A DNA stretch of 64,000 nt from Candidatus Fermentibacter danicus (GTDB lineage: Bacteria; Fermentibacterota; Fermentibacteria; Fermentibacterales; Fermentibacteraceae). The translations under genes were made by a program, and so were the position numbers. Positions 16,937 through 26,775 of the stretch are shown in pieces. The DNA lies in NCBI GenBank assembly GCA_001618605.1, contig LKHC01000105.1, positions 107,008 to 171,007 of the forward strand, written 5' to 3'. A model generated the notes under the pieces. The model ran no database searches, was not told the origin of the DNA, and was given only the letters and a program-made list of their open reading frames with translations. The stretch's first letter is position 1. Each line of letters begins with the position of its first letter.

Positions 16937-18571
16937 ATGGCTTCGAGGGCGGCAGGGCGATCGGGGCGCAGGAGACCTTCCGGATCACGCTACGGTTCCC
17001 GCAGGAGCCGGGGAGCCCGGACACCGGGATTGCTCGAGATCCTCGCCGCGGCGGTCCTCTGTACGGCGCTGGCGGCGGCCGTCACATGGCCGCTCGCCGT
17101 CCGTCCCGGAGCGGGCGCCCACGACCCGACCGACACCTTCTTCAACACATGGCTCATGGCCTGGAACCACGAGGCCCTGACCCATTTCGAGAATCCCCTG
17201 GCCCCACCCGTCTTCGAAGGCCAGCCGGATGCAGGCGGCAGGAACGACCTGCTCCTCACCCAGTCCCTCGCGGCGATGCCCCTCCGGTTCGCGGGCCTCT
17301 CCCCCCTCGCCGCCCACAACCTGATCCTGGTCGCCTCCCTGGCCTTCGCCGGGTTCGCCCTGTTCCTGCTTGCCGGACAGCTCGGAACGCCTGCGCCGGG
17401 CGCCCTTTTCGCCGCCGGGGCCTTCGTCTGCCTGCCCTTCTTCCAGAGCCACCTCTGGCACATCCAGCTCTTCTCCGCCGGCATCGCGGTCATGGCGCTC
17501 CGTCAGGCCATCCGCATCGCCCAGGGCGAGCGCGGCGCCCCGTGGCTCGGCGCGCTGGTGGCGCTCCAGTGCATGGCTTCGCTCTACTACGCCCTCTTCC
17601 TGGGCCTCGCACTGCTCCTCTTCCTGCCCTGGGCGGCGCGCAGCGGCGGCTGGAAGGCCCTCTTGCGCGTCTCGCTGTGGACACTGGCCGGATTCGCGGC
17701 GGTGATCCCCCTCCTCCTCACGCACTTCGGCCATGCGGCCAGGTGGCCCGTCGCCACGGTCGCCTCCACGGACGTGTCCGCCCTGGTCTCTCCATGGGAG
17801 AACAGCATGCTGCTGGGGAGATTCAGGCCTTCCACGACCCTGGGCGAGGTTGCCTTCTGGCCCGGTCTCGCAGTCGTGGCCGGAACCGCAGCCTGGCTTT
17901 TCAGGCGCAACAGGAAGGACAGGCTTCCCTTCGGCTGGTTTCTGGCCGCCCTGGCCCTGCTGTTCCTGGCGGTTTCCCTCGGCCCGACCCTCGTCCTGTT
18001 CGGGAAGCCCGTGGCTCCCGCACCCTGGAGGCTGCTGGCCGGCCTCCCGGCGTTCTCGTCGATAAGGCTGCCCTCCAGAGCGGCCTTCCTGTTCATCCTG
18101 CCCGCCATACTCGCCGCAGGCAGGGCCGTCTCCCGGAAGCCCGGCCTGGCCGCCCTCGGAATCGCCCTCTGTCTGGCCGAGGTGTGGCCGGGGCCAATGA
18201 ACCTCGTCGACGCCGGGCTCGAACGATTCCACGGCTGGCTCGCAGCCCGGAGCTTCGCCCGCATTGCGATACTTCCGATGGAGGCCGATCTGGAATCCCC
18301 CGTCGCCGAATGCAGCAACCTGCTGGGTCAGACCGTTCACTTCACTCCGATGGTGAACGGCTACAGCACGAGTCTCCCCGAAGGCTACGCCCGGACGGCC
18401 GCCGTCCTGAACACGTGGCCTTCTCCGGAAGCTGACAGCCTCCTCGACGCTCTCGGCGTCGAATGCATCATCTGCAGGGGCTTCATCCCCCCGGAGGCCG
18501 ACCCGGTATGGGGGACCGGGCCCAAAAAGCTCTGTGCCGTCGTCCTGGGAAGGAATCCGGCCGCGCCCTGA
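16937..18571 (+). CDS. Large multi-pass membrane protein, GT-C/YfhO-like
   Basis: The 544-residue protein begins one base after the proS stop. After a very basic N-terminus (residues 1-30) it has about 10-12 hydrophobic segments up to residue 425. A soluble tail of about 110 residues follows, with 'HFTPMVNGYS' and a cysteine pair 'ECIICRG'. The 'DPTDTFFNTWLMAWNHEAL' segment near residue 62 has the acidic loop-1 character of GT-C glycosyltransferases. The protein is otherwise uncharacterised and the substrate is unknown. It may relate to the YfhO-like protein at the window start. Confidence 0.65.
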   Translation: MASRAAGRSGRRRPSGSRYGSRRSRGARTPGLLEILAAAVLCTALAAAVTWPLAVRPGAGAHDPTDTFFNTWLMAWNHEALTHFENPLAPPVFEGQPDAGGRNDLLLTQSLAAMPLRFAGLSPLAAHNLILVASLAFAGFALFLLAGQLGTPAPGALFAAGAFVCLPFFQSHLWHIQLFSAGIAVMALRQAIRIAQGERGAPWLGALVALQCMASLYYALFLGLALLLFLPWAARSGGWKALLRVSLWTLAGFAAVIPLLLTHFGHAARWPVATVASTDVSALVSPWENSMLLGRFRPSTTLGEVAFWPGLAVVAGTAAWLFRRNRKDRLPFGWFLAALALLFLAVSLGPTLVLFGKPVAPAPWRLLAGLPAFSSIRLPSRAAFLFILPAILAAGRAVSRKPGLAALGIALCLAEVWPGPMNLVDAGLERFHGWLAARSFARIAILPMEADLESPVAECSNLLGQTVHFTPMVNGYSTSLPEGYARTAAVLNTWPSPEADSLLDALGVECIICRGFIPPEADPVWGTGPKKLCAVVLGRNPAAP

Positions 18572-18651
18572 GCCGGCCTCCCCGGGCTGACAGCGGCGCG
18601 GGGCTTTCGTATCCTAGCGATCGAAGCAGGCTTTCCACCGGGAGGTCCGAT

Positions 18652-21162
18652 GTGTCTTTCCTGATCACCGTCGTTTCGACCATCGCGGCGCTGCCGCTGC
18701 CTCCAGCCGGAGCCGCCGTTATGGACTTCGCCGCTACCGAGCGATGTCCGCTGGAGGCCCTGGAGCCTTCTTTCGTGACGATCGGCACGCCCCGCGCGGA
18801 CAGGGGGGATTCGGACGTTCTCGTTTTCGTCTCCTCCGCGGTCGCCGCGCCTCTGGCCGGCAGGCTCGCGCGGTTCCAGGCCGACCTCGAGTCCGAGGGT
18901 TTCACCGTGACGATGGAGGAGGTGTCCGGCGGGACCGCGTCCGATCTGCGGAACCGGATAAGGAGCCACACGGGTGTCGACGGCGTGATAATGATCGGCT
19001 GGCTGCCCGCGGCCTGGTACGAGCTGGATGAATGGGAATGGGGAGGAGCGCACGAGGAGTTCCCGCTCGACCTCTACTTCATGGATATCGACGGCTACTG
19101 GGGGGATGCGGACGGCGACGGGCTATACGACTCCCACACGGGCGACGTCGATGCCGAGATCTGGGTCGGCCGCATAGACGCCCACGCCGTCGAATTCGGC
19201 GGCGAGGTCCGGATGCTGGCCGATTTCCTCGACAAGAACCATTTCTACAGGACAGGCGCGATGACGGTGCCGGCCAGGGCTCTCGCCTTCATCGACGACG
19301 ACTGGAGTTATTACTACGGCAACTGCGGGCTGTCCTCCATCTACCCGACCGTGGACGTCTACAGCAACAGGAATCAGACCACCGCAGCCTTCTACCGCGA
19401 CCGTCTCGCGTACGGCTACGAGTTCGTACACCTCATGTCCCACTCCTCGCCGTGGGGGCACACGTTCAAGACGACCTCGGGCTACTCCGGCACGGTGATG
19501 GCCCCAGAGATAGCCCAGATCAACCCGCAGACCGTGTTCATACAGCTCTTCGCCTGCTCCAACTGCCGCTGGACCGAGCCCAACTGCCTCGGCAACTGGT
19601 ATCTCTTCGGCACGGACTACTGCCAGCTCGCCACGGGGTCGACCAAGACGGGCTCGATGCTCGATTTCGAGGTCTTCTACGAGCCCATCGGCGAAGGCGG
19701 CATCCCGGGCGAGTCCTTCAGGGACTGGATGAACCAGGTCGGCATCCACGACGAGGCATGGCACTACGGATGCGTTCTGCTGGGCGACCCCACGATAAGG
19801 CCGACGGGCTCCGGAACCACTGCCGCCATCCCGCCTTACGGCCCGGAACCCCGTGGGGGCGGCTCCTGGATCAGAGTCTCCTCCAGTCCGCATTCGGACT
19901 GCTACCCTTCGGTGGCCGGCAGCGCGGGAAATCTCTGGGTGGCCTGGATGACCAGCGGCTCCGCCCGTCTCGACATCGCGACGCGCCACTATGACGGAAC
20001 CTCCTGGGGGCCCGTCACGGTCGTCGACCTGGACGAATACTGGGACGTCCAGCCGACTCTCGCGCTCGACGCCTCCGGCGAGCCCTGGCTGGCATGGTCC
20101 AGCTTCGAGGAGTCCAGCTACGGCTACGACATCGTGATCGCCCACGGAGCGGGCTTCGGCACGGTTACGACCCTCGTAGACGGCTCCGGATACGATGTCG
20201 ATCCGTCCCTGTCCCTCGCGGGCGGGAGACTCTGGCTGGCCTGGCAGACATGGCGCAGGGGCGAGGGCGACATAATGATCAAAACCGTCGATACGACCTT
20301 CCCGGAGACCATCCTGTCCGGTCCAGCCGGCTTCGAGGACTTCTCGCCCACGAGCGCCGCGGACGAATCCGGGTATGTCCATGTCGCATGGGTCAGGAGC
20401 GACCACCAGGGCGACCGGATCATGTGGTCGCGGGGGAATGCGTCCGGGTTCTCCGCCCCGGTGGCGCTCACGGAAGAGGGCTGCTTCTCGCGCTCGCCGT
20501 CCCTCTCCTTTGCAGGAGGAGCGATGCGCCTGGTCTGGCAGGAGGGCGACGCCTCGGGCGTCGGCACCTCGATCAGGATCAGGTCATGGAACGGCGGCTC
20601 CTGGAGCGCTCCGGAAACCATCCATTCGACCGGCGCGGATGCGCCCTGCCTGCCTGTCGTCGGAACGTCCCCCACAGGCGCCCTGTTCACGGCCTGGCAG
20701 CAGGGCAGGGGCGCTTCGGCGAGGCTCCGGGCTTCCACGCTCACCGGCTCCGGATGGTCGACTCCAGGCCTGCTCATCGACATGGACGGGCCCGCATGGG
20801 CCCCCGCCCTCTGCCCGGGCGTCATAGCCTGGGCCGGCGACGAGACGGGCTCCGACTGGAACGTCTGGGTCTCCCTCGACGGCGGAGTGGGGATCGAGGG
20901 GCCCGCGGAACCGGCCCCGGCCGGACCCGCTCTTCTCGCGAACCCGGTGCGCGGCGCGGCGTGTCTCGTTCTGCCTCAGGGCTGGACGGGAGCGGACGTG
21001 GAGGTTCGCGACCTCGCGGGCAGGATCGTACGGAAGGTCCATGCAGAGGCCGACGGCGGCCTTGCGGAGTTCTCGTGCGAAGGTCTGCCCACCGGGACCT
21101 ATCTCCTCGCAGTGACCTCCGGGGAGGAGACGACGGGCCTCAGGATGACGGTCATCCGCTAG
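18652..21162 (+). CDS. Secreted C25 (gingipain-like) peptidase with C-terminal sorting domain
   Basis: The GTG at 18652 follows GGGAGG and gives an 836-residue protein with a signal peptide of about 23 residues (LITVVSTIAALPLP). Residues ~50-400 resemble the gingipain catalytic domain: 'FVHLMSHSSPWGH' supplies the candidate catalytic H264, and 'IQLFACSNCRW' the nucleophile C302. Several cysteines are close together (C302, C305), which is odd for the family. Residues ~420-760 form a beta-propeller-like region with repeated 'PSLSLAGGRLWLAWQ' units. The last ~80 residues (from 'NPVRGAACLVLP') form a FlgD-like/Por-type sorting domain ending in 'LRMTVIR'. Confidence 0.85.
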   Translation: MSFLITVVSTIAALPLPPAGAAVMDFAATERCPLEALEPSFVTIGTPRADRGDSDVLVFVSSAVAAPLAGRLARFQADLESEGFTVTMEEVSGGTASDLRNRIRSHTGVDGVIMIGWLPAAWYELDEWEWGGAHEEFPLDLYFMDIDGYWGDADGDGLYDSHTGDVDAEIWVGRIDAHAVEFGGEVRMLADFLDKNHFYRTGAMTVPARALAFIDDDWSYYYGNCGLSSIYPTVDVYSNRNQTTAAFYRDRLAYGYEFVHLMSHSSPWGHTFKTTSGYSGTVMAPEIAQINPQTVFIQLFACSNCRWTEPNCLGNWYLFGTDYCQLATGSTKTGSMLDFEVFYEPIGEGGIPGESFRDWMNQVGIHDEAWHYGCVLLGDPTIRPTGSGTTAAIPPYGPEPRGGGSWIRVSSSPHSDCYPSVAGSAGNLWVAWMTSGSARLDIATRHYDGTSWGPVTVVDLDEYWDVQPTLALDASGEPWLAWSSFEESSYGYDIVIAHGAGFGTVTTLVDGSGYDVDPSLSLAGGRLWLAWQTWRRGEGDIMIKTVDTTFPETILSGPAGFEDFSPTSAADESGYVHVAWVRSDHQGDRIMWSRGNASGFSAPVALTEEGCFSRSPSLSFAGGAMRLVWQEGDASGVGTSIRIRSWNGGSWSAPETIHSTGADAPCLPVVGTSPTGALFTAWQQGRGASARLRASTLTGSGWSTPGLLIDMDGPAWAPALCPGVIAWAGDETGSDWNVWVSLDGGVGIEGPAEPAPAGPALLANPVRGAACLVLPQGWTGADVEVRDLAGRIVRKVHAEADGGLAEFSCEGLPTGTYLLAVTSGEETTGLRMTVIR

Positions 21163-21178
21163 CAGGTGGCATATGAAC

Positions 21179-21204
21179 GAGGGGAGGGGTCGCCCCCTCC
21201 CCTC
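21179..21204. terminator. Bidirectional hairpin between convergent genes
   Basis: An 11-bp GC stem, GAGGGGAGGGG (21179-21189) with CCCCTCCCCTC (21194-21204), and a 4-base loop lie between two convergent peptidase genes. No long T-run follows on either strand, so it may end transcription only weakly or protect 3' ends. A second small hairpin follows near 21209-21224. Confidence 0.55.
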
Positions 21205-21245
21205 CTCTGTCTCCGTCGGGAGACCCGTCAGCCGGGCTCCGGCTG

Positions 21246-23174
21246 CTACTCCACCACTGAGGCGGTCGAACCCTCCACCGGAGTCCAGGGCTCGAATCTG
21301 ACGCCTTCGATGTGCCTGGCCAGGAACTCCTCCATGCGGCCCGCGAAATCGAGGTTGTTGGCCTCCAGCGCAAAGCCGTGGCCCTCGTCGGCATAGAGTA
21401 CATACTCGACTGCGGTTCCCGCCGTTCTGAGCGCTTCGACGAGCTGGTCGCTCTCGGCCTGCACCACGCGGGGGTCGTTGGCGCCCTGGATCACGAGGAG
21501 CGGAGTCCTGATCTCATCCGCGTGATTCATGGGCGACCTGTCCGCGAGCATATCGGCGTCCTCGTCGAGGCTGCCGATGCGCGCGTCCAGCAGAGCGTCC
21601 ATCGGCCTCCAGTAGGCGGGCACGCTCTGCCGGAAGGTGATCAGGTTCGAGGGGCCGAACAGGTCCACGGCGGCGGCGTAGAGGTCGGGGGTGAACGCCA
21701 CCCCGGCGAGCGTCGCGTATCCGCCGTAGGAGGCCCCGGCTATCACGAGCCTGCCGGGATCCGCATAGCCCTGCTCCACCGCCCACATGGCGGCGTCGGT
21801 GATGTCGTCCTGCATGGCGCCGCCCCACTCCCTGTTCGCCGCGTTGAGGAAGTCCCTGCCGAAGCCGCTGGAGCCCCGGAAGTTGACCTGCAGCACGGCG
21901 AAGCCACGATTGGCAAGGAGCTGCGTGATGGGATCGTAGCCGTAGTGGTCGCGTGCCCAAGGTCCGCCGTGTACGAACAGCACGGTCGGGAGCCCGGTGG
22001 TATCGACCCCGGCGGGCAGAGTGAGGTATGACGGAAGCATCAGCCCGTCGCGGGCCGGGATGAGAAGCGGCCGGACCTCGGCGAGTTCGTAGTCCTCCAG
22101 GGCGGGTATCGCGCTGAAGAGAAAGGCGGCGGTGCCCTCGGACCTGTCGTAGAGGTAGTAGTTGAGAGGGTTGTCGACGCTGGTGTAGCCTACGATCCAT
22201 CTGTCGTCGGCATGGTCGGCGGATGTGATGAAGAAGTCTCCCTCGTGCACGGTCGCCAGATAGTCGTAGTCCGCCTGCAGGGAGGGATCGAGGATCTCGA
22301 CCCTGGTGCGCAGGTGCGTGAACGAAACGGCGCGCGGCTCGACCGTCGACTCGTCGAAGAAGACCCTTCCGGCGTCGCAGAGAGGATCGGAGGCCAGAAC
22401 GGTCTCCTCCCCGGTGGCGAAGTCGTACCTGACGAGCCTGGAAGTGTTTGAACCCAGCGTGCTGTTCAGATAGATCCCGGAGCCGTCACCCGTCATCCGG
22501 ACGGGGTAGACCTGCTCCTCCACACCCCAGGAGAGGAACGGCGTCCACCCGCCCTCGGAATCCTTCTCCATCAGCATCTGTCCGCCCTCGCCGTCCATGG
22601 CGAAGGCGACCCTGACGACCATGTCCTCGTCCGGAATCCAGCCCAGGATGAAGCCGGGGTTGCTCTCGACGAGGGTCAGCGCGCCCGTGTTCAGATCCGC
22701 CTCGTAGGAGTCGAAGAGCATCGGGTTGTCGGCGTTCATCTCGATCAGGATCATGTCGGGGTTGTCGCGGTCCGTCGCCGATACGTATGCCTTCACGCCC
22801 TCGAACGGAGTGAGGTCGGTCACCTCTCCGGTGGCGACGTCCAGCCTGTAGACGTGCGTGTTCTCCTCGCCTGCCTGGTCCTGCATGTAGAGGATGTGGC
22901 GCCCGTTCTCGGCCCAGAAGTAGTTCGTGACGCCTCTTCCCTCGTCGAACGTGATCTGCCTGGGATCGCTGCCGTCCGCGTTCATCAGCCAGAGGTTCAG
23001 GACGCCCCCGGCGGGGGCGATGTAGGCGATCAGGCTGCCGTCCGGGGACAGCTCCGGGGCCAGGCGTTCCGGGTTTCCGAAGAGGACGTCCCGGGGGATC
23101 ATGCCGGGCAGACCGGCGGATGCGGCCGATGTGACCATCAGGACCGCGGCGCTTACCAGCATCAGTCTCCTCAC
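21246..23174 (-). CDS. Secreted S9 (prolyl oligopeptidase/DPP-like) serine peptidase
   Basis: The GTG at 23174, nine bases after GGAGGA, gives 642 residues with a signal peptide ([17 protein letters not shown]). Residues ~25-370 form a WD40-like beta-propeller ([16 protein letters not shown] and similar units). The alpha/beta-hydrolase domain from ~390 holds '[15 protein letters not shown]', the nucleophile in 'GASYGGYA', the aspartate in '[10 protein letters not shown]' and the histidine in 'YADEGHGF'. It removes di- or oligopeptides in the periplasm or outside. A TATAAT box on the minus strand at 23370-23365 lies in the upstream region. Confidence 0.93.
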   Translation of the reverse strand: MRRLMLVSAAVLMVTSAASAGLPGMIPRDVLFGNPERLAPELSPDGSLIAYIAPAGGVLNLWLMNADGSDPRQITFDEGRGVTNYFWAENGRHILYMQDQAGEENTHVYRLDVATGEVTDLTPFEGVKAYVSATDRDNPDMILIEMNADNPMLFDSYEADLNTGALTLVESNPGFILGWIPDEDMVVRVAFAMDGEGGQMLMEKDSEGGWTPFLSWGVEEQVYPVRMTGDGSGIYLNSTLGSNTSRLVRYDFATGEETVLASDPLCDAGRVFFDESTVEPRAVSFTHLRTRVEILDPSLQADYDYLATVHEGDFFITSADHADDRWIVGYTSVDNPLNYYLYDRSEGTAAFLFSAIPALEDYELAEVRPLLIPARDGLMLPSYLTLPAGVDTTGLPTVLFVHGGPWARDHYGYDPITQLLANRGFAVLQVNFRGSSGFGRDFLNAANREWGGAMQDDITDAAMWAVEQGYADPGRLVIAGASYGGYATLAGVAFTPDLYAAAVDLFGPSNLITFRQSVPAYWRPMDALLDARIGSLDEDADMLADRSPMNHADEIRTPLLVIQGANDPRVVQAESDQLVEALRTAGTAVEYVLYADEGHGFALEANNLDFAGRMEEFLARHIEGVRFEPWTPVEGSTASVVE

Positions 23175-23290
23175 TTGATTCTTCCTCCGTGATGTGTGTC
23201 CCGGAAGTATATCCGGGCTGCCGGATTCGTAAAGCTCGGCGACGGACGATCCCGCCGCCGGCGGTTGGCTCTTCCGGAGTCCGTCCACGC

Positions 23291-23321
23291 CGCTGCGGGT
23301 TTCACATCCGCAGCGTGAAAC
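23291..23321. promoter_or_regulatory. Two interleaved dyads in a divergent promoter region
   Basis: CGCTGCGG (23291-23298) pairs with CCGCAGCG (23308-23315). GTTTCAC (23299-23305) pairs with GTGAAAC (23315-23321). The two dyads are interleaved and share one base. They could be overlapping operator sites, or mutually exclusive RNA hairpins in the leader of the leftward peptidase gene. The role is not known. Confidence 0.5.
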
Positions 23322-23464
23322 GTATGTTCCGGCGGAGGCACGGAGATGACGGATCCGATCTTCGATTATACAAAAGGCAGGATCGTCGCAGACGGCGGGA
23401 TCCCGGAGGGAGACCCGGCAGTGCCTGTCCGCCGGGCGTGCAATACGCCGGAGGGGGGTTGGCA

Positions 23465-24532
23465 ATGTTTCCTGTACTGGTCACGCTGGCGTTTGCAGGC
23501 GGACTTCCGGAGCATCCGGAGGGGCTCGTCTGCTCCACGTTCTCGATAGCCGCGGTCGACACCGCCGCAGGCGAATGCGGAGTCGCGGTCGCTTCGAAAG
23601 TCCTGGCAGTCGGATACATCGTGCCGTGGGTCGAGTGCGGCGGCGGCGCCGTGGCCACTCAGGCCCTGGCGAACGTCTCGCTCGGGCCTTCGGGGCTTGA
23701 ACTTCTCGCAGGCGGCCTTTCCGCCGGCGAGGCGCTCGAGATCCTCATATCGACCGACGAGGACTTCAAGGACAGGCAGGTCGGCATCGTCGACGCGGAC
23801 GGCGGCTCGGCCACGTTCACCGGCTCCGACACCTACGCCTGGGCGGGAGGCGTGTCCGGGCCCGGATACGCCATACAGGGAAACATCCTGACCGGCCCCG
23901 AAGTGATTGCGGCGATGGAGGAAACCTTCCTCTCCACCGGGGGGCCCCTGTCGTACAGGCTCGTCCGGGCGCTCTCAGCCGGCGACTCGGCCGGGGGGGA
24001 CAGCCGTGGGAGACAGTCGGCGGCGCTTCTGGTGCACAGGCCCGAAGGCGGCTACCAGGGCGTCGGTGATGCGCTGGTGGATATCCGGGTCGACGATCAT
24101 GCCGACCCTGTGGGAGAGCTGGCCAGGATATACGCCCTGTGGGAGCCGGTCTTCGTCCTGCCTGTCTATGCCGACGCCGGAACGGAGTACGAGCTGGGCT
24201 TCCTCCCGGGCATGATGGACCGGGCCCTGACCCCGGGCGAACGGGATCCGCATATGCTGAACGCCTTCGCATGGACCCTGGCCGTGAGGGGAATCGAGCC
24301 GGAGACGGCTGTGGAACTCGCCATGGAGGCGCACATGCTCGCCCCCGACGACATGAACATCGTCGATACGCTGGCCGAGGCGCTCTATTCGGCCGGGAGA
24401 TATGCCGAAGCGGTCACCTGGGAGGACGAGGCGCTCCGGCGGGAGCCGGACAACGATTGGTTCAGGGACCAGCTCGCAAAGTTCACGAAGGCGCTCGAAT
24501 CGCTCGAGAGGGCTCCGATCGAGATCAGATGA
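23465..24532 (+). CDS. DUF1028 (Ntn-hydrolase-like) protein with TPR-like tail
   Basis: The ATG at 23465 behind GGAGGGGGG gives 355 residues. After a short hydrophobic start, residues ~20-230 match DUF1028: 'CSTFSIAAVDTAAGECGVAVAS', 'VPWVECGGGAVATQA', 'GGDSRGRQSAALLV' and 'DIRVDDHADPVGEL'. In this family the residue after the leader (C or T) is thought to become an N-terminal nucleophile. The tail (about 270-345) contains alpha-helical repeats with TPR character. The catalysed reaction is not established. It is followed after 61 bases by the HEWG-motif gene. Confidence 0.88.
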   Translation: MFPVLVTLAFAGGLPEHPEGLVCSTFSIAAVDTAAGECGVAVASKVLAVGYIVPWVECGGGAVATQALANVSLGPSGLELLAGGLSAGEALEILISTDEDFKDRQVGIVDADGGSATFTGSDTYAWAGGVSGPGYAIQGNILTGPEVIAAMEETFLSTGGPLSYRLVRALSAGDSAGGDSRGRQSAALLVHRPEGGYQGVGDALVDIRVDDHADPVGELARIYALWEPVFVLPVYADAGTEYELGFLPGMMDRALTPGERDPHMLNAFAWTLAVRGIEPETAVELAMEAHMLAPDDMNIVDTLAEALYSAGRYAEAVTWEDEALRREPDNDWFRDQLAKFTKALESLERAPIEIR

Positions 24533-24593
24533 TGCCGGCCCGGCTACGGATTCCCTGGAGTCCCGCCGGGCGGCGCAATCCGGAGGTGGGAGC

Positions 24594-25526
24594 TTGAGTC
24601 CGCTCTTTTTTGCTGCCGCGGTCGATACCATCACAGCGCCCTGTCACGACGGGATCTATGTCCACGAATGGGGCGCGGTGGTCTACCGGCGCGACATCGT
24701 CGAGGCCGTGGGCGACGCCGGAGGGCCCTGGCGGGACTGTTCAGGCATGATGGCGGAGGCTCCGGTCATCTACATCTACGGACCCGAGTTCACGGGCGAC
24801 ATGACCGTGCGCTCGCAGGGACGGATAGTCAACGCGTACCCCGAGCCCGACGAGTCCTTCCGGATCGACGCCTCGGTAGCGGGCGGGGGCTCCGCGGTCA
24901 GGTGGAGTTCGATATCCACCCGGTGTCCCTATATCCCCGGGGAGTCCCGGATGCCCTCCGTGCCCGAGGAGAGAGTGGCGGGGTTCGACTGGGCCGCGCC
25001 CCTCTGGAGGCAGACGGGGTCCCTCGTCATCAATCGCGAGTCCGACTCCTTCTCCGATAAGTTCCTCTACTACGAGGTGGCCTTCGAGCCCGGGACGTTC
25101 CCGCTCCCGCTCCCGGGCGGCCTGAGCGATGGATACCTTCAGGCGGCGCCGATATCCGGCGAGGTGCTCGTGGTCTCCAGGTCCGGCATGGACCGGATGG
25201 GCCTCGGGCTGATCGACGCGGACGACCTCGACGAGCTGGGCGACGGCATCGGGATCACGGACGGGTATTCGTCCGAACTCGCTCTGAAGACCGTGACCGC
25301 GTGGGCGGAGAGTGAGCTCAAGGCGCCCGAGATACAAGCCATGTGGGCCACATGGGAGCCCTATGTCCTCCACGGCGACTGGGAGGGAACCTATCTGGTC
25401 GTCTTCCCTGCGCCGCAGGCGATGATACAGAGGATAAGCACCCTGGATCTGACGAGCGAATCCGGGCTGCCGGTGGAATACCACAGGTTCTTCCTGGGTC
25501 TCGTCCCGGTGGAGCCTCGGGATTGA
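24594..25526 (+). CDS. Uncharacterised protein with N-terminal HEWG motif
   Basis: I take the TTG at 24594 (behind GGAGGTGGG) as start, giving 310 residues. The N-terminus is mildly hydrophobic (LFFAAAVDTITA). 'GIYVHEWGAVVYRR' follows near residue 20. From memory, proteins starting with an HEWGT-like motif occur in Planctomycetes and Proteobacteria with no known function. The rest is beta-rich, with 'YEVAFEPGTFPLPLPGG' near 163 and a final domain of strand-helix character. It is probably periplasmic. It lies between the DUF1028 gene and a convergent flavoprotein gene. Confidence 0.6.
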   Translation: MSPLFFAAAVDTITAPCHDGIYVHEWGAVVYRRDIVEAVGDAGGPWRDCSGMMAEAPVIYIYGPEFTGDMTVRSQGRIVNAYPEPDESFRIDASVAGGGSAVRWSSISTRCPYIPGESRMPSVPEERVAGFDWAAPLWRQTGSLVINRESDSFSDKFLYYEVAFEPGTFPLPLPGGLSDGYLQAAPISGEVLVVSRSGMDRMGLGLIDADDLDELGDGIGITDGYSSELALKTVTAWAESELKAPEIQAMWATWEPYVLHGDWEGTYLVVFPAPQAMIQRISTLDLTSESGLPVEYHRFFLGLVPVEPRD

Positions 25527-25554
25527 CGGGCCGGGGAGCAGGACTCCGGGGTCG

Positions 25555-26775
25555 TCAGGCCCGTCCGGCCATCCTTCCCGTCAGCCAGGCCCAGTAGAGG
25601 TTCCAACCCCCGACCGGACCGAAGGCGTCCAGAACCTCTCCGGCAAGGTGTAGCCCGGGGTGCAGCCTGCTTTCCATGCTCCCCGGATCGACCTCCTCCA
25701 GAGCGACGCCTCCTCCGGTGACCTCGGCTTCGTCCCATCCGCAGTGACCGCAGACAGGCAGGGGGAACCGGGTAAGAACCGCGAGGAGGGAAAGCCTCCC
25801 CGGCCTGTCCAGCTCTGCGAAACGGGCTTCCGGCCGTAAGCCCGCCCTCTCGAGGAGCAGCGCGGCCAGCCTCGACGGCAGATGCTCCCCCAGCGCTCCG
25901 AGGATTCTCCCCTTCCCCGACAACAGCGTCCTCTCCCACTCCGATGCATCCGGACGACCCCAGCGGACCAGGAGGGCGGCGGGCGCCTCCTCCGCCCCGG
26001 TGAAGGCGTGGGAGGCGTCCATCGTCACTGGGCCGCTGAAGCCGCGATGGGTGAAGAGGAGCGGGCCCTCCACGGTGAAGGGGCGTCCCTCGAACCGCGA
26101 GGATATCGCCGCATGTACGACGATGCCGGAGAGCCCGGCGAAACCGGCATCCTCGGACCGGAGCGGGACCAGGGCCGGATATGCCTGCCTGACCCTGTGG
26201 CCGAGCCTCGCAGCCATTGTGAAGCCCCACCCTCCGCTTCCGGTGCCCGGCCATGACCTGCCGCCCGTGGCGATCATCACACTCCTGGCGTCCACCGTTC
26301 CCCCTCCCTCCAGGCGGACCTTCCATCGGCCGCCGGAAGGCTCGATGTCGATCACGCGGGATCGGAACATGAAGACGGCCCCTGCATCCGAGGCGATCCG
26401 CACGAGAGTGCGCACCACGGAGGCAGCCCCGTCGGTCGTGGACGAGGCGAAGAGCTTGCCGGTCCCCTCCTCGGGTTCTGGCCTCACTCCGGCTTCCTCG
26501 AAGAACGAGCGTGCCAGCGAGGGGGACCATCTCCTGAGGATCTTGGCGAGGCTGTTCCTGGACGATGAGGTCACGTATGCGCCGGGATCGAAGTCGGCCG
26601 GCAGGATGTTGCACCGGCCGCCGCCCGTGAGGGAGAGCTTCGCCCCGGGCCTGTCGTTAAGATCGAGCACGACTGTGGACATACCGGCCCGAGCGCCGGT
26701 AGCGGCGGCCATGAGCCCCGAGGCGCCCGCGCCTATGATGGCGAGATCGAACGGGCCCTCCCGGGGGCTAATCAC
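25555..26775 (-). CDS. HI0933/YhiN-family FAD-dependent oxidoreductase
   Basis: The 406-residue flavoprotein shows the FAD dinucleotide fold 'LAIIGAGASGLMAAATGARAG' at the N-terminus. Also present are the HI0933 signatures 'GAKLSLTGGGRCN' near residue 45, 'MIATGGRSWPGTGSGGWGF' near 168 and a C-terminal 'GLHLAGEVLDAFGPVGGWN'. Relatives include the bile-acid reductase BaiN, but most members are uncharacterised. The GTG start overlaps the stop of the RND adaptor by eight bases, so it is the last gene of the efflux operon. Its link to efflux is unknown. Confidence 0.92.
   Translation of the reverse strand: MISPREGPFDLAIIGAGASGLMAAATGARAGMSTVVLDLNDRPGAKLSLTGGGRCNILPADFDPGAYVTSSSRNSLAKILRRWSPSLARSFFEEAGVRPEPEEGTGKLFASSTTDGAASVVRTLVRIASDAGAVFMFRSRVIDIEPSGGRWKVRLEGGGTVDARSVMIATGGRSWPGTGSGGWGFTMAARLGHRVRQAYPALVPLRSEDAGFAGLSGIVVHAAISSRFEGRPFTVEGPLLFTHRGFSGPVTMDASHAFTGAEEAPAALLVRWGRPDASEWERTLLSGKGRILGALGEHLPSRLAALLLERAGLRPEARFAELDRPGRLSLLAVLTRFPLPVCGHCGWDEAEVTGGGVALEEVDPGSMESRLHPGLHLAGEVLDAFGPVGGWNLYWAWLTGRMAGRA

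Noticed and set aside
16985..18340. 451-codon minus-strand frame
   Set aside because: Gly/Arg/Glu-rich shadow of the membrane-protein gene on the plus strand.
19123..20406. 427-codon minus-strand frame
   Set aside because: Shadow of the C25-like peptidase gene.
23291..23321. H-type pseudoknot
   Set aside because: The connecting loops would be zero bases long, so both stems cannot form together. Kept only as alternative hairpins or operators.
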